Positions 17,320 through 26,792 of a stretch of DNA of 64,000 bases are shown here, piece after piece. The position numbers were made by a program, and so were the translations under genes. Within the stretch, counting starts at the first letter, position 1, and the number at the start of each line of letters is the position of its first letter. Source of the DNA: Exiguobacterium acetylicum DSM 20416 (GTDB taxonomy: Bacteria > Bacillota > Bacilli > Exiguobacteriales > Exiguobacteriaceae); assembly GCF_000702605.1 (NCBI RefSeq), contig NZ_JNIR01000001.1, positions 1,912,501 to 1,976,500 of the forward strand, given 5' to 3'. Below the pieces are notes generated by a model. The model was not told where the DNA came from, did no database searches, and saw only the letters and a program-made list of their open reading frames with translations.

Positions 17320-17538
17320 ATGAAAGATTCTACAGACCGTATGTTGACCCGGATTAAATCGATTTATCTCTACATCCAAGAGAACGGAGCTACTACGACA
17401 GCAGAGTTGGTTGAAGAGTTTGGCATCACTTCAAGGACCGTCCAGCGGGATTTGAACGTGCTCGAATACAACAATCTCATTGTGAGCCCTCGACGCGGTA
17501 CATGGACGTCGAGTAAGAAACAAAAGCAAGCGGGTTGA
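17320..17538 (+). CDS. ytzE: Small DeoR-type HTH protein YtzE
   Basis: The 72-residue protein consists almost entirely of a DeoR winged helix-turn-helix: TAELVEEFGITSRTVQRDLNV (helix 2-turn-recognition helix, residues about 25-45) then a wing with IVSPRRGTW. There is no effector domain, so it may act as a simple DNA-binding factor or a domain donor. It is nearly identical in layout to Bacillus subtilis YtzE. The ATG at 17320 is preceded by GGGGGAG; a closely upstream GTG lies inside that site. A terminator follows. Confidence 0.82.
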   Translation: MKDSTDRMLTRIKSIYLYIQENGATTTAELVEEFGITSRTVQRDLNVLEYNNLIVSPRRGTWTSSKKQKQAG

Positions 17539-17567
17539 TCCACTGTTTCACTATGTATATCTTTCGA

Positions 17568-17593
17568 TGACGCGATTCTTCGCGTCTTTTTTT
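17568..17593 (+). terminator. Terminator after ytzE
   Basis: GACGCGA and TCGCGTC form a stem over TTCT, followed by a T run. Confidence 0.85.
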
Positions 17594-17646
17594 GTTATCT
17601 TTTTTAAAACGTGGGGTATAGCTATTGGGAGAAGGAGATGATAAGA

Positions 17647-18279
17647 ATGAATATTTTAATCATTGGAGCAAACGGAACGACGGGACGCAAAATGGTCGAA
17701 TTGATCGCTAAACAAGGAGATCACCAAGCGATCGCTGTCGTACGGGAAGAAAATCAAATCAATGATTTGATTGCACTCGGTGCATCTGAAGTCAGACTTG
17801 GGGATTTGACGAAGGATGTCAGTGGCGTCGTCAGTAACGCGGACGTCGTTATCTTTGCAGCGGGTGCTGGTGGCGCATCGGACGAATTGACACGTGCCGT
17901 CGATCAGGAAGGCGCGATTAAAGTCATCGATGCAGCAAAAGCCAACGGGATCAATCGTTTCCTAATGCTCAGTTCAGTCGGTACGGAAGAACCGAAAGGC
18001 GAACTAAAAGTATATCTCGAATCGAAAGCAGCAGCAGACGCTCACCTAAAAGAAAGCGGACTTGATTATACGATCGTCCGTCCTGGCCCACTCAGCTACG
18101 ATGACCCGGTAGGTACTGTTGAAACGAAAGAGCATTTTGATTCATACGAAGATCGTAAGGTGCCTCGTGACGATGTGGCAGCGCTGTTCGTTCACTTGAT
18201 TGATCATCCGACACAATCTCGTGTGTTCGAAGTACTCAGCGGTCCTTATCCGATCGCAGAAGCACTACGTAACCAATAA
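17647..18279 (+). CDS. NAD(P)-binding atypical SDR protein (YhfK/YwnB-like)
   Basis: The 210-residue protein has a Rossmann fold of the atypical SDR/NmrA-like type: N-terminal GANGTTGRKMVE nucleotide motif, the FAAGAGGAS loop, YLESKAAADAHLKESG (Tyr/Lys-like pair) and DYTIVRPGPL. Substrate is unknown; related proteins include Bacillus YhfK and YwnB. The ATG at 17647 has AAGGAGATG upstream. It is a single gene followed by a bidirectional terminator. Confidence 0.8.
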   Translation: MNILIIGANGTTGRKMVELIAKQGDHQAIAVVREENQINDLIALGASEVRLGDLTKDVSGVVSNADVVIFAAGAGGASDELTRAVDQEGAIKVIDAAKANGINRFLMLSSVGTEEPKGELKVYLESKAAADAHLKESGLDYTIVRPGPLSYDDPVGTVETKEHFDSYEDRKVPRDDVAALFVHLIDHPTQSRVFEVLSGPYPIAEALRNQ

Positions 18280-18292
18280 TTGAATTCCACAA

Positions 18293-18336
18293 TAAAAGGC
18301 GATGGAATGTACATTATTCCATCGCCTTTCGTTTTG
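18293..18336. terminator. Bidirectional terminator between SDR gene and pseudouridine synthase
   Basis: A 14-base perfect stem, AAAGGCGATGGAAT with its complement, sits between two convergent genes with T runs on both sides. Confidence 0.9.
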
Positions 18337-18337
18337 C

Positions 18338-19057
18338 TTATTCAGGTTGCCAATCAAACAAGGATAATTCATCCGGCGTCAGTTCACGATAATCCCCGAG
18401 TACAAGTGTCGGATCAAGCTCCAAGCGACCAATCGAACGCCGTTTCAAGAATGTGACCTCTTTACCGAGGGCAAGCATCATCCGTTTGACTTGATGAAAC
18501 TTCCCTTCCGTGATCGTCAATTCAAGCGTTGAATCTGTTTCTGTCGTCGATAAGATCACAAGTTTTCCTGGCTTTGCCTGATAACCGTCTTCTAAGGTGA
18601 CGCCTGCCGCAATTGCCTCGACGTCCTCTTGCGTCAATACACCTGTCACTTCCGCGTAATACGTTTTTTCGACGTGTTTCTTCGGAGACATCAAAGCATG
18701 ATTGAACGCTCCATCGTTTGTCAGTAACAATAAGCCTTCAGTATCCTTATCAAGTCGTCCGACCGGAAACGGTTTGAAATACGTCACGTCTTCAAACAAC
18801 AGATCGATGACGGTCTCATCTCGTTTATCCTCTGTCGCACTAATGACACCCGGTGGTTTATTCATCATCAAGTAAATGTATTTTTGATACGTGACCGGTT
18901 CGCCGTACATCAGAACCTGTTGCGTCTCGACATCGACATGTTGTTTCGGATCGCGCACGATCTCACCATCGACTTGAATTGCCCCTGCCTTGAGCAAAAG
19001 TTTTACTTCTTTTCGGGAGCCTGCCCCCATGTTGGATATTAATTTATCTAGACGCAT
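18338..19057 (-). CDS. ytzG: 16S rRNA pseudouridine synthase, RsuA type
   Basis: The 239-residue protein has an N-terminal S4 RNA-binding domain (residues 1-48, MRLDKLISNMGAGSRKEVK) and a pseudouridine synthase domain. The catalytic Asp is in VGRLDKDTEGLLLLTNDG (about residues 103-120), and the C-terminal part contains TITEGKFHQVKRML. RsuA-type enzymes make pseudouridine 516 of 16S rRNA. It overlaps the murJ-like gene by 14 bases, as Bacillus subtilis ytzG follows ytgP. Confidence 0.85.
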   Translation of the reverse strand: MRLDKLISNMGAGSRKEVKLLLKAGAIQVDGEIVRDPKQHVDVETQQVLMYGEPVTYQKYIYLMMNKPPGVISATEDKRDETVIDLLFEDVTYFKPFPVGRLDKDTEGLLLLTNDGAFNHALMSPKKHVEKTYYAEVTGVLTQEDVEAIAAGVTLEDGYQAKPGKLVILSTTETDSTLELTITEGKFHQVKRMMLALGKEVTFLKRRSIGRLELDPTLVLGDYRELTPDELSLFDWQPE

Positions 19058-20708
19058 GACCTCGTCCTCGTTTCAATGAAATTTTCCGTCCTAATACGAC
19101 TTCTGCTAAACCACTCCAAACCGAGAGTCCAGCGAAAATCACGATTCCAACTGCCGCACCAATGATCAGGATCAACAGAGATGCCCATGTCGTCTCTGGT
19201 AAGAAGGACACCATTCCCCACTTCACAAGCGCGACACCCGCCCCCATCAAAGCACTAATGATTAGAATCAATGATGTCCGGCGCAAGACGGTACTGAATG
19301 GGAACTTCACTGTTTGTGTGATCCGGAAGAACATCAATCCCGTCGCAACGAGATAACCGATGATCGTCGCATAACCAGCACCCGTTCCATCACCCGTCAA
19401 ATGAATCAACGGCGCATTCAAGAGATACTTCGCAAGTAGTCCAGCAAGTGTTGCGATGATCGTGAAGTACTGACGGTTAATCCCTTGAAGGACGGCTGCC
19501 GTAACAGAATACAGGGCAAGGAATAAGGCACTCGGTGCATAGCTTAACAGATAGACCCATGCTGCTTGGTCTTTCGGGAAGAGCACATGGAACGTTTCTT
19601 CGCTTAAAAGAATCATTCCGACGACTGCCGGAATCGTCACGAAGAAAACAAGTTGATAAATCTGTGAGATTTGAGCCCGTACTTTCCGCATATCACCTTG
19701 CGTGAAGGAAGCTGTCAACAGTGGAGTTGCCGACAACGACAATCCTGTTGCGACCGATACCGGAATCAAGACGATCTTATGACTATCCGCAATCAGATAG
19801 GCAGTCGCGTTTCCAGCCGCTTCGAGCGTGTAGCCGATACTTTGTAAGGCGGCATTCATCGTATTCTGGTCGATGACTTGATAAAGGGGTGTCGAAAGAC
19901 CGACCATGACGATTGGAATCGCATACGTCAATAATTCTTTATACAAATCCGTTAACGGGCGATCCGGCGAACGGACGGTTTGAGTAGCACGAAGTTCCTG
20001 CAAGCCGCTGGCACGTTTGCGGAAATAATAGATCAGAACCGCGACACTACCGATTGCGCCAATGAAGGCGCTGAACGTTGCAATCGTTGCGGCAAATGCT
20101 GCACCTGAATCAAATAAATAAATCGCAATGCTGACTCCTGCAAGCAAGAAGATGATCCGGACGATTTGTTCCAAGATTTGCGAAATCGCTGTTGGTCCCA
20201 TCGATTGATACCCTTGGAAGTAGCCTCGGGTCATACTCATCGGTGGAATCAAGAGTAAAGCGAAACTTACGCCCCGAATCGTCATCGTGACAGCATCAAC
20301 GTATGCTGCTGAATCGACGTCACCACCCGGAATGGCCCGGTGTGCTAAATACGGTGCGAGAAAGAATAAAGCAAGGAAGGAAACAATCCCGGTCAAGGAC
20401 ATGATTTTCAGACCAGACCGATATAATCGTTCACTCGTATCGTACTCACCTAGTGCATTGTATTTCGCGACGAATTTCGAGACGGCGACAGGAATCCCCG
20501 CTGTCGCGAGTCCAATCATGATCGCATAATAATTGTAGGCATAGGTATAGAACATGATGCCCGTCGCGCCGACCATGAACTGAAACGGAAAGAGATAAAT
20601 CAAACCCAGTGCGCGGGAAATCAGTGACGCACCGGACAGGAGCATCGTTCCACGAACGAACCCTGAATTGCCGGAAGAAGTAGACTGCTTATTACTGACT
20701 GTGGACAT
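19044..20708 (-). CDS. ytgP: MurJ/YtgP-type lipid II flippase
   Basis: The 554-residue polytopic membrane protein belongs to the MVF/MATE-like polysaccharide transporter superfamily. The N-terminal helix SLISRALGLIYLFPF, about 14 hydrophobic stretches and a basic loop near residues 235-250 fit YtgP. Bacillus subtilis YtgP is a MurJ that flips lipid II; I infer the same here. The ATG at 20708 has GAGGG eight bases upstream; the ATG five codons earlier is not better placed. It is cotranscribed with the rRNA pseudouridine synthase gene. Confidence 0.88.
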   Translation of the reverse strand: MSTVSNKQSTSSGNSGFVRGTMLLSGASLISRALGLIYLFPFQFMVGATGIMFYTYAYNYYAIMIGLATAGIPVAVSKFVAKYNALGEYDTSERLYRSGLKIMSLTGIVSFLALFFLAPYLAHRAIPGGDVDSAAYVDAVTMTIRGVSFALLLIPPMSMTRGYFQGYQSMGPTAISQILEQIVRIIFLLAGVSIAIYLFDSGAAFAATIATFSAFIGAIGSVAVLIYYFRKRASGLQELRATQTVRSPDRPLTDLYKELLTYAIPIVMVGLSTPLYQVIDQNTMNAALQSIGYTLEAAGNATAYLIADSHKIVLIPVSVATGLSLSATPLLTASFTQGDMRKVRAQISQIYQLVFFVTIPAVVGMILLSEETFHVLFPKDQAAWVYLLSYAPSALFLALYSVTAAVLQGINRQYFTIIATLAGLLAKYLLNAPLIHLTGDGTGAGYATIIGYLVATGLMFFRITQTVKFPFSTVLRRTSLILIISALMGAGVALVKWGMVSFLPETTWASLLILIIGAAVGIVIFAGLSVWSGLAEVVLGRKISLKRGRGHASR

Positions 20709-20837
20709 GGTAACATCCCTCACGCTTTCTAATTTTTATACTCGACACTCTGATCGTGACTGTCTCATTATACAAGTTCTCTCGTACACAATTGCAAATC
20801 ATTATACCGCTGTCTATCTTGAATTGAAAGAGACGGT

Positions 20838-20866
20838 TTGTTTACAGTCACAACTTCTGCTAAAGT
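20838..20866 (+). promoter_or_regulatory. ytfP promoter candidate
   Basis: TTGTTT, 17 bases, TAAAGT lies 35 bases before the ytfP start. It is a moderate match with ideal spacing. Confidence 0.45.
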
Positions 20867-20900
20867 GAAACAAGCAGAATTCTATGAATGAGGTGACCAT

Positions 20901-22172
20901 ATGTACGATGTAATCGTAATCGGAGGCGGACCGAGCGGCTTAATGGCGACGCTCGCCTCTTTACAGGCTGGAGCTCGGACGCTCCTGCTTGATAAAGGAA
21001 ATAAATTAGGTCGGAAGCTTGCAATCTCAGGCGGCGGACGTTGTAACGTCACGAACCGAAAACCACTCGATGAGCTCGTCCAGTCGATTCCGGGAAACGG
21101 ACGTTTTCTTTACAGCGCCTTCTCTCAATTCAACAATGAATCGATCATCGAACTCTTCGAAGGGTTTGGTGTCGCACTCAAAGAAGAAGACAACGGGCGG
21201 ATGTTCCCTGTTTCGGATAAAGCCGCAGATGTCGTTCGTGTATTGATTGATCAAATTCGCGCGCATGGCGCTGAGATTCAAACAGACGCGCAAGTCGCTA
21301 CGCTCGACTTCCATCCGGACGGGTCTTTTGCCGCTGTCCTCTTAGAGAACGGCATGCGCCTCGAAGCAAAGAGTTGTATCGTCGCGGTTGGCGGACAATC
21401 CGTTCCGCATACCGGTTCGACAGGCGACGGCTATCCGTGGGCTGAAAAAGCGGGTCATACGATCACGGAGCTCTTCCCGACCGAAGTCCCGATCTTATTA
21501 GGGGATACGTTCATTCACGAAAAAACATTACAAGGGCTGTCGTTGCGTGACGTCGCCTTAACGGTCCACGGTAAAAAGGACAAAGCAATCAAAACACATA
21601 CGGGTGATCTACTCTTCACACACTTCGGTTTAAGCGGTCCGATTGCTTTACGCTGTAGCCAGTACACGATCAAGGAGCGCAAACGTTCGAAGGAGATGAT
21701 CGTCCATCTATCAATCGATCTCTTCCCGGACGAATCACTCGGTGCGTTAACGGAACGCTTCCAAGCCGCACTTGCAGCCAATCCCAAGAAAACGGTGCGC
21801 AATGCCCTCCGCGGCTTCGTGCCGGAACGTCTGCTTGAACTTCTCTTTGCTCAAATCGGATTTGGCGATGAAGTCTGTACACAAGTCAAGAAACAGGACT
21901 GGACGGACTTCTTGCAAAAATTAAAACGATTCCCATTGAAAGCAACAGGAACGCTCGACTTTGATAAAGCTTTCGTCACGGGTGGTGGCGTCTCGATCAA
22001 AGAGATTGATCCAAAGACGATGATGTCGAAAAAAGCTGACCGGTTATTCTTTGCCGGAGAGATTCTTGATATCCATGGCTATACAGGTGGTTACAACATC
22101 ACCGCTGCATTCGTGACGGGTCATTGCGCCGGTAGTCACGCTGCAGAGATGGCACGTGACTCTGTCTTTTAA
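20901..22172 (+). CDS. ytfP: HI0933/BaiN-family FAD-dependent oxidoreductase YtfP
   Basis: The 423-residue flavoprotein has the N-terminal FAD-binding VIVIGGGPSGLMA motif, the family-typical second motif KLAISGGGRCNVTNRK (about residues 40-55) and a C-terminal GGYNITAAFVTGHCAG closing FAD site. The substrate of this family in Bacilli is unknown; some members reduce bile-acid or flavin-like compounds. No neighbour on the same strand suggests a pathway. AGGTGA precedes the ATG. Confidence 0.85.
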   Translation: MYDVIVIGGGPSGLMATLASLQAGARTLLLDKGNKLGRKLAISGGGRCNVTNRKPLDELVQSIPGNGRFLYSAFSQFNNESIIELFEGFGVALKEEDNGRMFPVSDKAADVVRVLIDQIRAHGAEIQTDAQVATLDFHPDGSFAAVLLENGMRLEAKSCIVAVGGQSVPHTGSTGDGYPWAEKAGHTITELFPTEVPILLGDTFIHEKTLQGLSLRDVALTVHGKKDKAIKTHTGDLLFTHFGLSGPIALRCSQYTIKERKRSKEMIVHLSIDLFPDESLGALTERFQAALAANPKKTVRNALRGFVPERLLELLFAQIGFGDEVCTQVKKQDWTDFLQKLKRFPLKATGTLDFDKAFVTGGGVSIKEIDPKTMMSKKADRLFFAGEILDIHGYTGGYNITAAFVTGHCAGSHAAEMARDSVF

Positions 22173-22175
22173 TAT

Positions 22176-22221
22176 GAATAAGACCCGATTCTTCTGTTTA
22201 GCAGAGGAATCGGGTCTTATT
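22176..22221 (+). terminator. Terminator after ytfP
   Basis: AATAAGACCCGATTC pairs with GAATCGGGTCTTATT, with inner CTG/CAG. It ends in a short T run and lies between convergent genes. Confidence 0.85.
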
Positions 22222-22231
22222 GTGTCAGGAT

Positions 22232-23209
22232 TTAATCGATCGGTGTAAACGATCGGCTTGAGAATTTATCCGTGACGACTAACGCAAACAACTCATTATC
22301 TTGCACGAAAATCCCCTTCGAACCATATACTTTCGGACTGGCTGTCTCGCCCGTGATCGTTTTGTCCTTTCGATCGATTGAATAGAGATAGAGGGCTTCT
22401 GAATCCAGTGTGTAGATCCGACCTTGTCGTTCAGCAAGACCAATCGGTCGGAACTCAGACTCGAACGATTTCTTCGCATCACTTCGCATCCCACTCGCCG
22501 CTTCGATCTTCTCCCGTTTGATGACTGACAGATAAGGTGGTTTCTGTTTTTTCTTCAACGCACGTTTTTTCTTTTCCGAGGCGTCAGGATCAATCTTGAT
22601 CTTATCCTCTTTCATCGCAAAATAGGTCACCTCGACTCGTCCCAGTGCTCGAATATGATTAATCGTATAGAATTCTTTCTTCTTCGTATCATATCCAAGA
22701 CCGTGGAAACTGTCCCGTATCGTCGTTCCTTGTACTTTTTCACGTTTCTCTTCGCTCCAGACACCATCTTTTCGCGTAATCGTGACCAGAATCTGATTCG
22801 ACGTCAATAGCGCGACGGTCTCCCCGTCAACGAGGGTCATACCGTCAAGACCAGCGAGCAACAACTTTCCTTCTTCTAACTGGAAAGATGCATTGATGCG
22901 TTCTCCGGTTCCACTGATTTCAAAGAAACGATAATCGTCTGTGACGACGAGGTACGAACCAATGGAATCATCATATAACATTTGTTGGACATTTTTGATT
23001 AACGGCTCTTCTGGATTTGGAATAGCTGAAGGCGTTTTCGGTGGCACCTGTTTAACGGCTGCCTGATGCTTCGATTGCGTCTCGATTTTCGCGAACGTTT
23101 CCTGAATACGTGACAACGTCTCCGGCTTCGAGAAGACGAGCAGTATACAAAGGATCAACCCCGAAACGACAGCAAAAATCGTTGTATAGACTATATAAGA
23201 TCGTTTCAT
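22232..23209 (-). CDS. Membrane-anchored extracytoplasmic protein, unknown function
   Basis: I do not recognise this 325-residue protein. It has an N-terminal membrane anchor (residues 5-28), a Pro-rich linker near 55-70, and a repetitive beta-rich region. Strand-turn-strand units such as SYLVVTDDYRFFEIS, LLAGLDGMTLVDGETVALLT, GLGYDTKKKEFYTIN and GLAERQGRIYTLDSEALYLYS suggest a beta-propeller. A strongly basic insertion (KKKRALKKKQK) sits at about 215-225. SdiA-regulated-type or phytase-like propellers are possible relatives. It is monocistronic. Confidence 0.5.
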   Translation of the reverse strand: MKRSYIVYTTIFAVVSGLILCILLVFSKPETLSRIQETFAKIETQSKHQAAVKQVPPKTPSAIPNPEEPLIKNVQQMLYDDSIGSYLVVTDDYRFFEISGTGERINASFQLEEGKLLLAGLDGMTLVDGETVALLTSNQILVTITRKDGVWSEEKREKVQGTTIRDSFHGLGYDTKKKEFYTINHIRALGRVEVTYFAMKEDKIKIDPDASEKKKRALKKKQKPPYLSVIKREKIEAASGMRSDAKKSFESEFRPIGLAERQGRIYTLDSEALYLYSIDRKDKTITGETASPKVYGSKGIFVQDNELFALVVTDKFSSRSFTPID

Positions 23210-23295
23210 TGATGGTACTCGCCTTTCTTTCTCGGTTTCTGATTCAGTGTAGCAGAAGGTCGTTCAAAAAAAAAGCGGACTTGCGACGGAAATGA

Positions 23296-23333
23296 AGAAA
23301 CCCCTTCCATCCGCGTCAAGCGAATGAAAGGGG
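23296..23333 (-). terminator. Terminator after leuS
   Basis: CCCCTT-CAT-CGC pairs with GCG-ATG-AAGGGG over a TTGAC loop on the minus strand, followed by TTTC. Confidence 0.75.
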
Positions 23334-23340
23334 CTATGGC

Positions 23341-25746
23341 TTAGTTTGCCACGATATTGATTAATTTTTTCGGTACGACGATGACTTTACGAACTGTTTT
23401 GTCGCCGATCCATTCTTGTGTCTTTTCATCAGCGAAGGCAAGTGCTTCGATTTCTTCTTTTGTCGCATCGATGTTGATTTCGATTTTCGAGCGAACTTTT
23501 CCGTTCACTTGAATGACGAATTCCATCGTATCGCTGACCAGTTTCGATTCATCGAATGTTGGCCATGCCGCATACGTCAATGTCTCTTCAAATCCAAGTT
23601 GTTCCCAGAGTTCCTCACCAAGGTGCGGTGCGACTGGTGTTAACAATTGAATGAATCCACGAAGGAAGTGACGTGGAAGAACTGGTTGCTTATTTGCTTC
23701 GTTGACGAAGACCATGAGTTGCGAAATTCCGGTGTTGAACTGGATGTTCGCGAAGTCTTCTGTGACCTTCTTGACCGTCTGGTGGTACGTCCGTTCGAAG
23801 TCAGCATCGACTTCTGTGACGTCCTGAATGTCTGCTGTCCGTTCGAACAAGCGCCAGACGCGGTCGAGGAAACGACGCGCACCGTCAAGACCGTTTTCAG
23901 ACCAGGCAACTGATGCATCGAGTGGTCCCATGAACATTTCATACAAGCGTAACGTATCCGCACCATGCGATTTGACGATTTCATCCGGATTGATGACGTT
24001 ACCGCGTGATTTCGACATCTTCTCGTTGTTCTCTCCAAGAATCATCCCTTGGTTGTATAACTTCTGGAATGGTTCTTTTGTTGGTACGACGCCTGCATCA
24101 TACAAGACTTTATGCCAGAAGCGCGCATACAACAAGTGAAGAACAGCATGTTCCGCTCCACCGATATAAATATCAACTGGAAGCCAGTATTTTAATTTTT
24201 CTGGATCCGCGATCGCCTCTTCATTATGTGGATCGATGAAACGAAGATAATACCAGCAACTTCCGCCCCATTGTGGCATCGTATTCGTCTCGCGACGCCC
24301 TTTCATTCCTGTTTCAGGATCCGTATAATCCAACCAGTCTTCCGCAAGCGCAAGTGGTGATTCGCCTGTACCAGACGGTTTGATTTCCGGAATGATCGGA
24401 AGTTCAAGCGGTAATTCCTCTTGGCTGAGCGTCTTCATCGAACCGTCTTCCATGTGAACAACTGGAATCGGTTCACCCCAATACCGTTGACGACTGAACA
24501 ACCAGTCCCGGAGACGATACGTGATTTTCTTACGTCCGACTTGATTCGTTTCGAGTTCAGCAATCATCGTCTCGATTGCTTCTTGTTTTCCAAGACCATC
24601 AAGCATATGTGAGTTGACGTGTTCGCCCTCTCCTGTATAGGCTGCTTCATCAACGTTTCCACCCGCGACGACTTCAACGATTGGCAAGTCAAATTGTTTC
24701 GCGAATTCATGGTCACGCTCATCGTGTCCTGGAACAGCCATGATTGCACCCGTTCCATACGAAGCAAGGACATAATCAGCGATCCAGATTGGAAGGCGAT
24801 CACCTGAGATTGGATTGACGGCAAAAGCACCCGTGAAGACGCCTGTTTTTTCCTTCGCTAAATCCGTCCGCTCGAGATCCGACTTTGTTTGGACTTGCGA
24901 AATGTACGTATCGACGGCTTCCTTGTGATCCGCTGTCGTGATGTCAGCTACGAATGGATGCTCCGGCGCAAGCACGAGGTACGTCGCACCAAAGATTGTG
25001 TCCGGACGTGTCGTAAAGACCGTGACTTGTTTTTTGTGTCCATCAATCGTGAAGTCGATTTCAGCACCTTCTGATTTTCCGATCCAGTTCCGTTGCATTT
25101 CTTTGACAGAATCCGGCCAATCAAGGTCATCGAGATCTTCAAGAAGACGATCTGCATATTCCGTGATCTTTAAGACCCATTGACGCATCGGGACACGCAC
25201 GACCGGATGATTTCCGCGTTCAGATAATCCGTCGATGACTTCTTCATTCGCAAGAACGGTTCCAAGCGCTGGGCACCAGTTGACCGCGACTTCGTCCACG
25301 AACGCAAGTCCTTTTTCATACAACTTCGTAAAGATCCACTGTGTCCATTTGTAGTACTTCGGATCCGTCGTATTGATTTCACGATCCCAGTCATAGGAGA
25401 ATCCAAGTTCTTTCAGCTGACGCTTGAACGTCTCGATGTTTTTTGCTGTGAATTCACGTGGGTCATTCCCTGTATCGAGGGCATATTGTTCTGCTGGTAA
25501 CCCGAACGCATCCCATCCCATCGGGTGAAGGACGTTATATCCTTGCATCCGTTTCATCCGTGCGAGGATATCCGTTGCTGTGTAGCCTTCCGGGTGACCG
25601 ACGTGGAGTCCGGCACCTGACGGATACGGGAACATATCAAGGGCATAAAACCCTTCTTTTTCTGGATCTTCTGTCGTGACGAAGGCGTTGTCTTGATCCC
25701 AACGCGCCTGCCATTTTGGTTCAATTTCGCGATGATTGTACGGCAT
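23341..25746 (-). CDS. leuS: Leucyl-tRNA synthetase
   Basis: The 801-residue class I synthetase charges tRNA-Leu. It has the HIGH motif as HVGH in [14 protein letters not shown] (about residues 45-52), a long editing (CP1) domain (about 220-410), the KMSKS motif in [12 protein letters not shown] (about 570) and a C-terminal anticodon-binding helical part. AGGAGG lies upstream of the ATG. Its message has a Leu-specific T-box leader. The flanks (HAD, FemAB-like and MFS genes) do not bear on translation. Confidence 0.97.
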   Translation of the reverse strand: MPYNHREIEPKWQARWDQDNAFVTTEDPEKEGFYALDMFPYPSGAGLHVGHPEGYTATDILARMKRMQGYNVLHPMGWDAFGLPAEQYALDTGNDPREFTAKNIETFKRQLKELGFSYDWDREINTTDPKYYKWTQWIFTKLYEKGLAFVDEVAVNWCPALGTVLANEEVIDGLSERGNHPVVRVPMRQWVLKITEYADRLLEDLDDLDWPDSVKEMQRNWIGKSEGAEIDFTIDGHKKQVTVFTTRPDTIFGATYLVLAPEHPFVADITTADHKEAVDTYISQVQTKSDLERTDLAKEKTGVFTGAFAVNPISGDRLPIWIADYVLASYGTGAIMAVPGHDERDHEFAKQFDLPIVEVVAGGNVDEAAYTGEGEHVNSHMLDGLGKQEAIETMIAELETNQVGRKKITYRLRDWLFSRQRYWGEPIPVVHMEDGSMKTLSQEELPLELPIIPEIKPSGTGESPLALAEDWLDYTDPETGMKGRRETNTMPQWGGSCWYYLRFIDPHNEEAIADPEKLKYWLPVDIYIGGAEHAVLHLLYARFWHKVLYDAGVVPTKEPFQKLYNQGMILGENNEKMSKSRGNVINPDEIVKSHGADTLRLYEMFMGPLDASVAWSENGLDGARRFLDRVWRLFERTADIQDVTEVDADFERTYHQTVKKVTEDFANIQFNTGISQLMVFVNEANKQPVLPRHFLRGFIQLLTPVAPHLGEELWEQLGFEETLTYAAWPTFDESKLVSDTMEFVIQVNGKVRSKIEINIDATKEEIEALAFADEKTQEWIGDKTVRKVIVVPKKLINIVAN

Positions 25747-25765
25747 GTCTTTTCCTCCTCTAATC

Positions 25766-26021
25766 TAAAAAAACCGGTCCTCCGCCCCTAGGAATAGGGA
25801 CGAAAGACCGGTTTGGCTTCCGCGGTACCACCCACGTTGTCTGTCTATGACAGACCGCTTGATTCACGGATAACGGTGTGAAAGACCGGATTCGCTACTA
25901 CGACTTCACGAATCGTGCTCCCTGACGAGTTCACGGTTGTTACCGACTGGTTCGCACCTTCCACCAGCTCTCTTAACGGCACCTTTCCCCTACTACTTCA
26001 GTTCCATGCATTTGACTATCT
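25766..26021 (-). promoter_or_regulatory. T-box leader of leuS (Leu CUC specifier)
   Basis: The minus strand contains the T-box signature GGGTGGTACCGCGG at 25820-25833, followed by an AAACCGGTC...GACCGGTTT terminator with seven Ts (25766-25814). Upstream stem I elements include AGAGAGCTGG, GGTGCGAACCAG and GTGAACTCG, where CTC at 25927-25929 is the likely specifier codon for Leu. Uncharged tRNA-Leu would therefore raise leuS expression. The start of the transcript is inferred from the promoter. Confidence 0.93.
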
Positions 26022-26027
26022 TTTCCT

Positions 26028-26057
26028 AGTGTAATCTGTTTCTTCCTCAAGCGTCAA
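26028..26057 (-). promoter_or_regulatory. leuS promoter
   Basis: On the minus strand, TTGACG, 18 bases, TACACT lies just ahead of the T-box leader. The -35 element is inside the 3' end of the HAD gene. Confidence 0.65.
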
Positions 26058-26698
26058 CGCTTCCGTAAAATTTCCTCGATTTCTGCATGCGATCGCGCCA
26101 CATGATCCGCTTGTTCTAGACGTTGCGTCGGCATCCGGTCATCGAGAAGCGCAATCACTTCCATGCCTGCTGCTTTTGCGCCGATCATCCCGTTCGCAGC
26201 GTCTTCGATGACGAGACAATCTTCAGGTGCGTGTCCGATTCGTGATGCCGCAAGTCGAAAAATCGCAGGATCAGGCTTCGAACGTACGACTTCTTCCCCA
26301 CTAACGTAATGCGTAATTGGAAGCTCATAATGACGGATGACGCGTTCGATTTTTTGAAGCGAACTTGAAGAGGCGATCCCGATATCATAACCAAGAGACG
26401 CCGCTTGTTCGATGACTTGTTTGACTCCCTCTTTTAAACCACATTCTTCTGGTTTTGCATGAATTTGAAACAAGCGATGTTCTTCCTCAAGTAACGCACT
26501 CGCTGTTTCTGGAAGGTCGTGTTGCGCGACAAGTTCTTCCCACATCTCATCTCCTGTTTTTCCCATGAACGTCGCATACTGAACCGGATCGAGCGGAATC
26601 GATAACGTTTTAAACATCTGCTGATGGACCTCAAAGTAGCGAATTTCACTATCTAAGATGACCCCATCCATATCAAAAATAAGACCTCGTTTTTTCAA
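26054..26698 (-). CDS. HAD-family phosphatase (beta-phosphoglucomutase-like)
   Basis: The 214-residue protein has HAD motif I as FDMDGVILDSE (residues 8-18), motif II at IASSSS, motif III near VRSKPDPAIF and motif IV at CLVIEDAANG. An alpha-helical C1 cap (about 18-90) makes it resemble beta-phosphoglucomutase or sugar phosphatases. Substrate is unknown. It is upstream of leuS on the same strand, but the leuS promoter lies at its 3' end so the genes need not be coregulated. Confidence 0.82.
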   Translation of the reverse strand: MKKRGLIFDMDGVILDSEIRYFEVHQQMFKTLSIPLDPVQYATFMGKTGDEMWEELVAQHDLPETASALLEEEHRLFQIHAKPEECGLKEGVKQVIEQAASLGYDIGIASSSSLQKIERVIRHYELPITHYVSGEEVVRSKPDPAIFRLAASRIGHAPEDCLVIEDAANGMIGAKAAGMEVIALLDDRMPTQRLEQADHVARSHAEIEEILRKR

Positions 26699-26742
26699 GA
26701 CACATCCCCCTTTATTGATCTATCATGATTTCAGCATATCAA

Positions 26743-26770
26743 AAAAACGACTACACAATGTAGTCGTTTC
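26743..26770 (-). terminator. Terminator after FemAB-like gene
   Basis: An AACGACTACA stem with its complement over CAA is followed on the minus strand by a run of seven Ts. Confidence 0.85.
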
Positions 26771-26792
26771 ACCTTCTTCATTTACTTACTGT

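Noticed and set aside
23110-23295. Short plus-strand frame opposite the start of the membrane-anchored gene
   Set aside because: No ribosome site, and the product is a basic shadow of the opposite strand.
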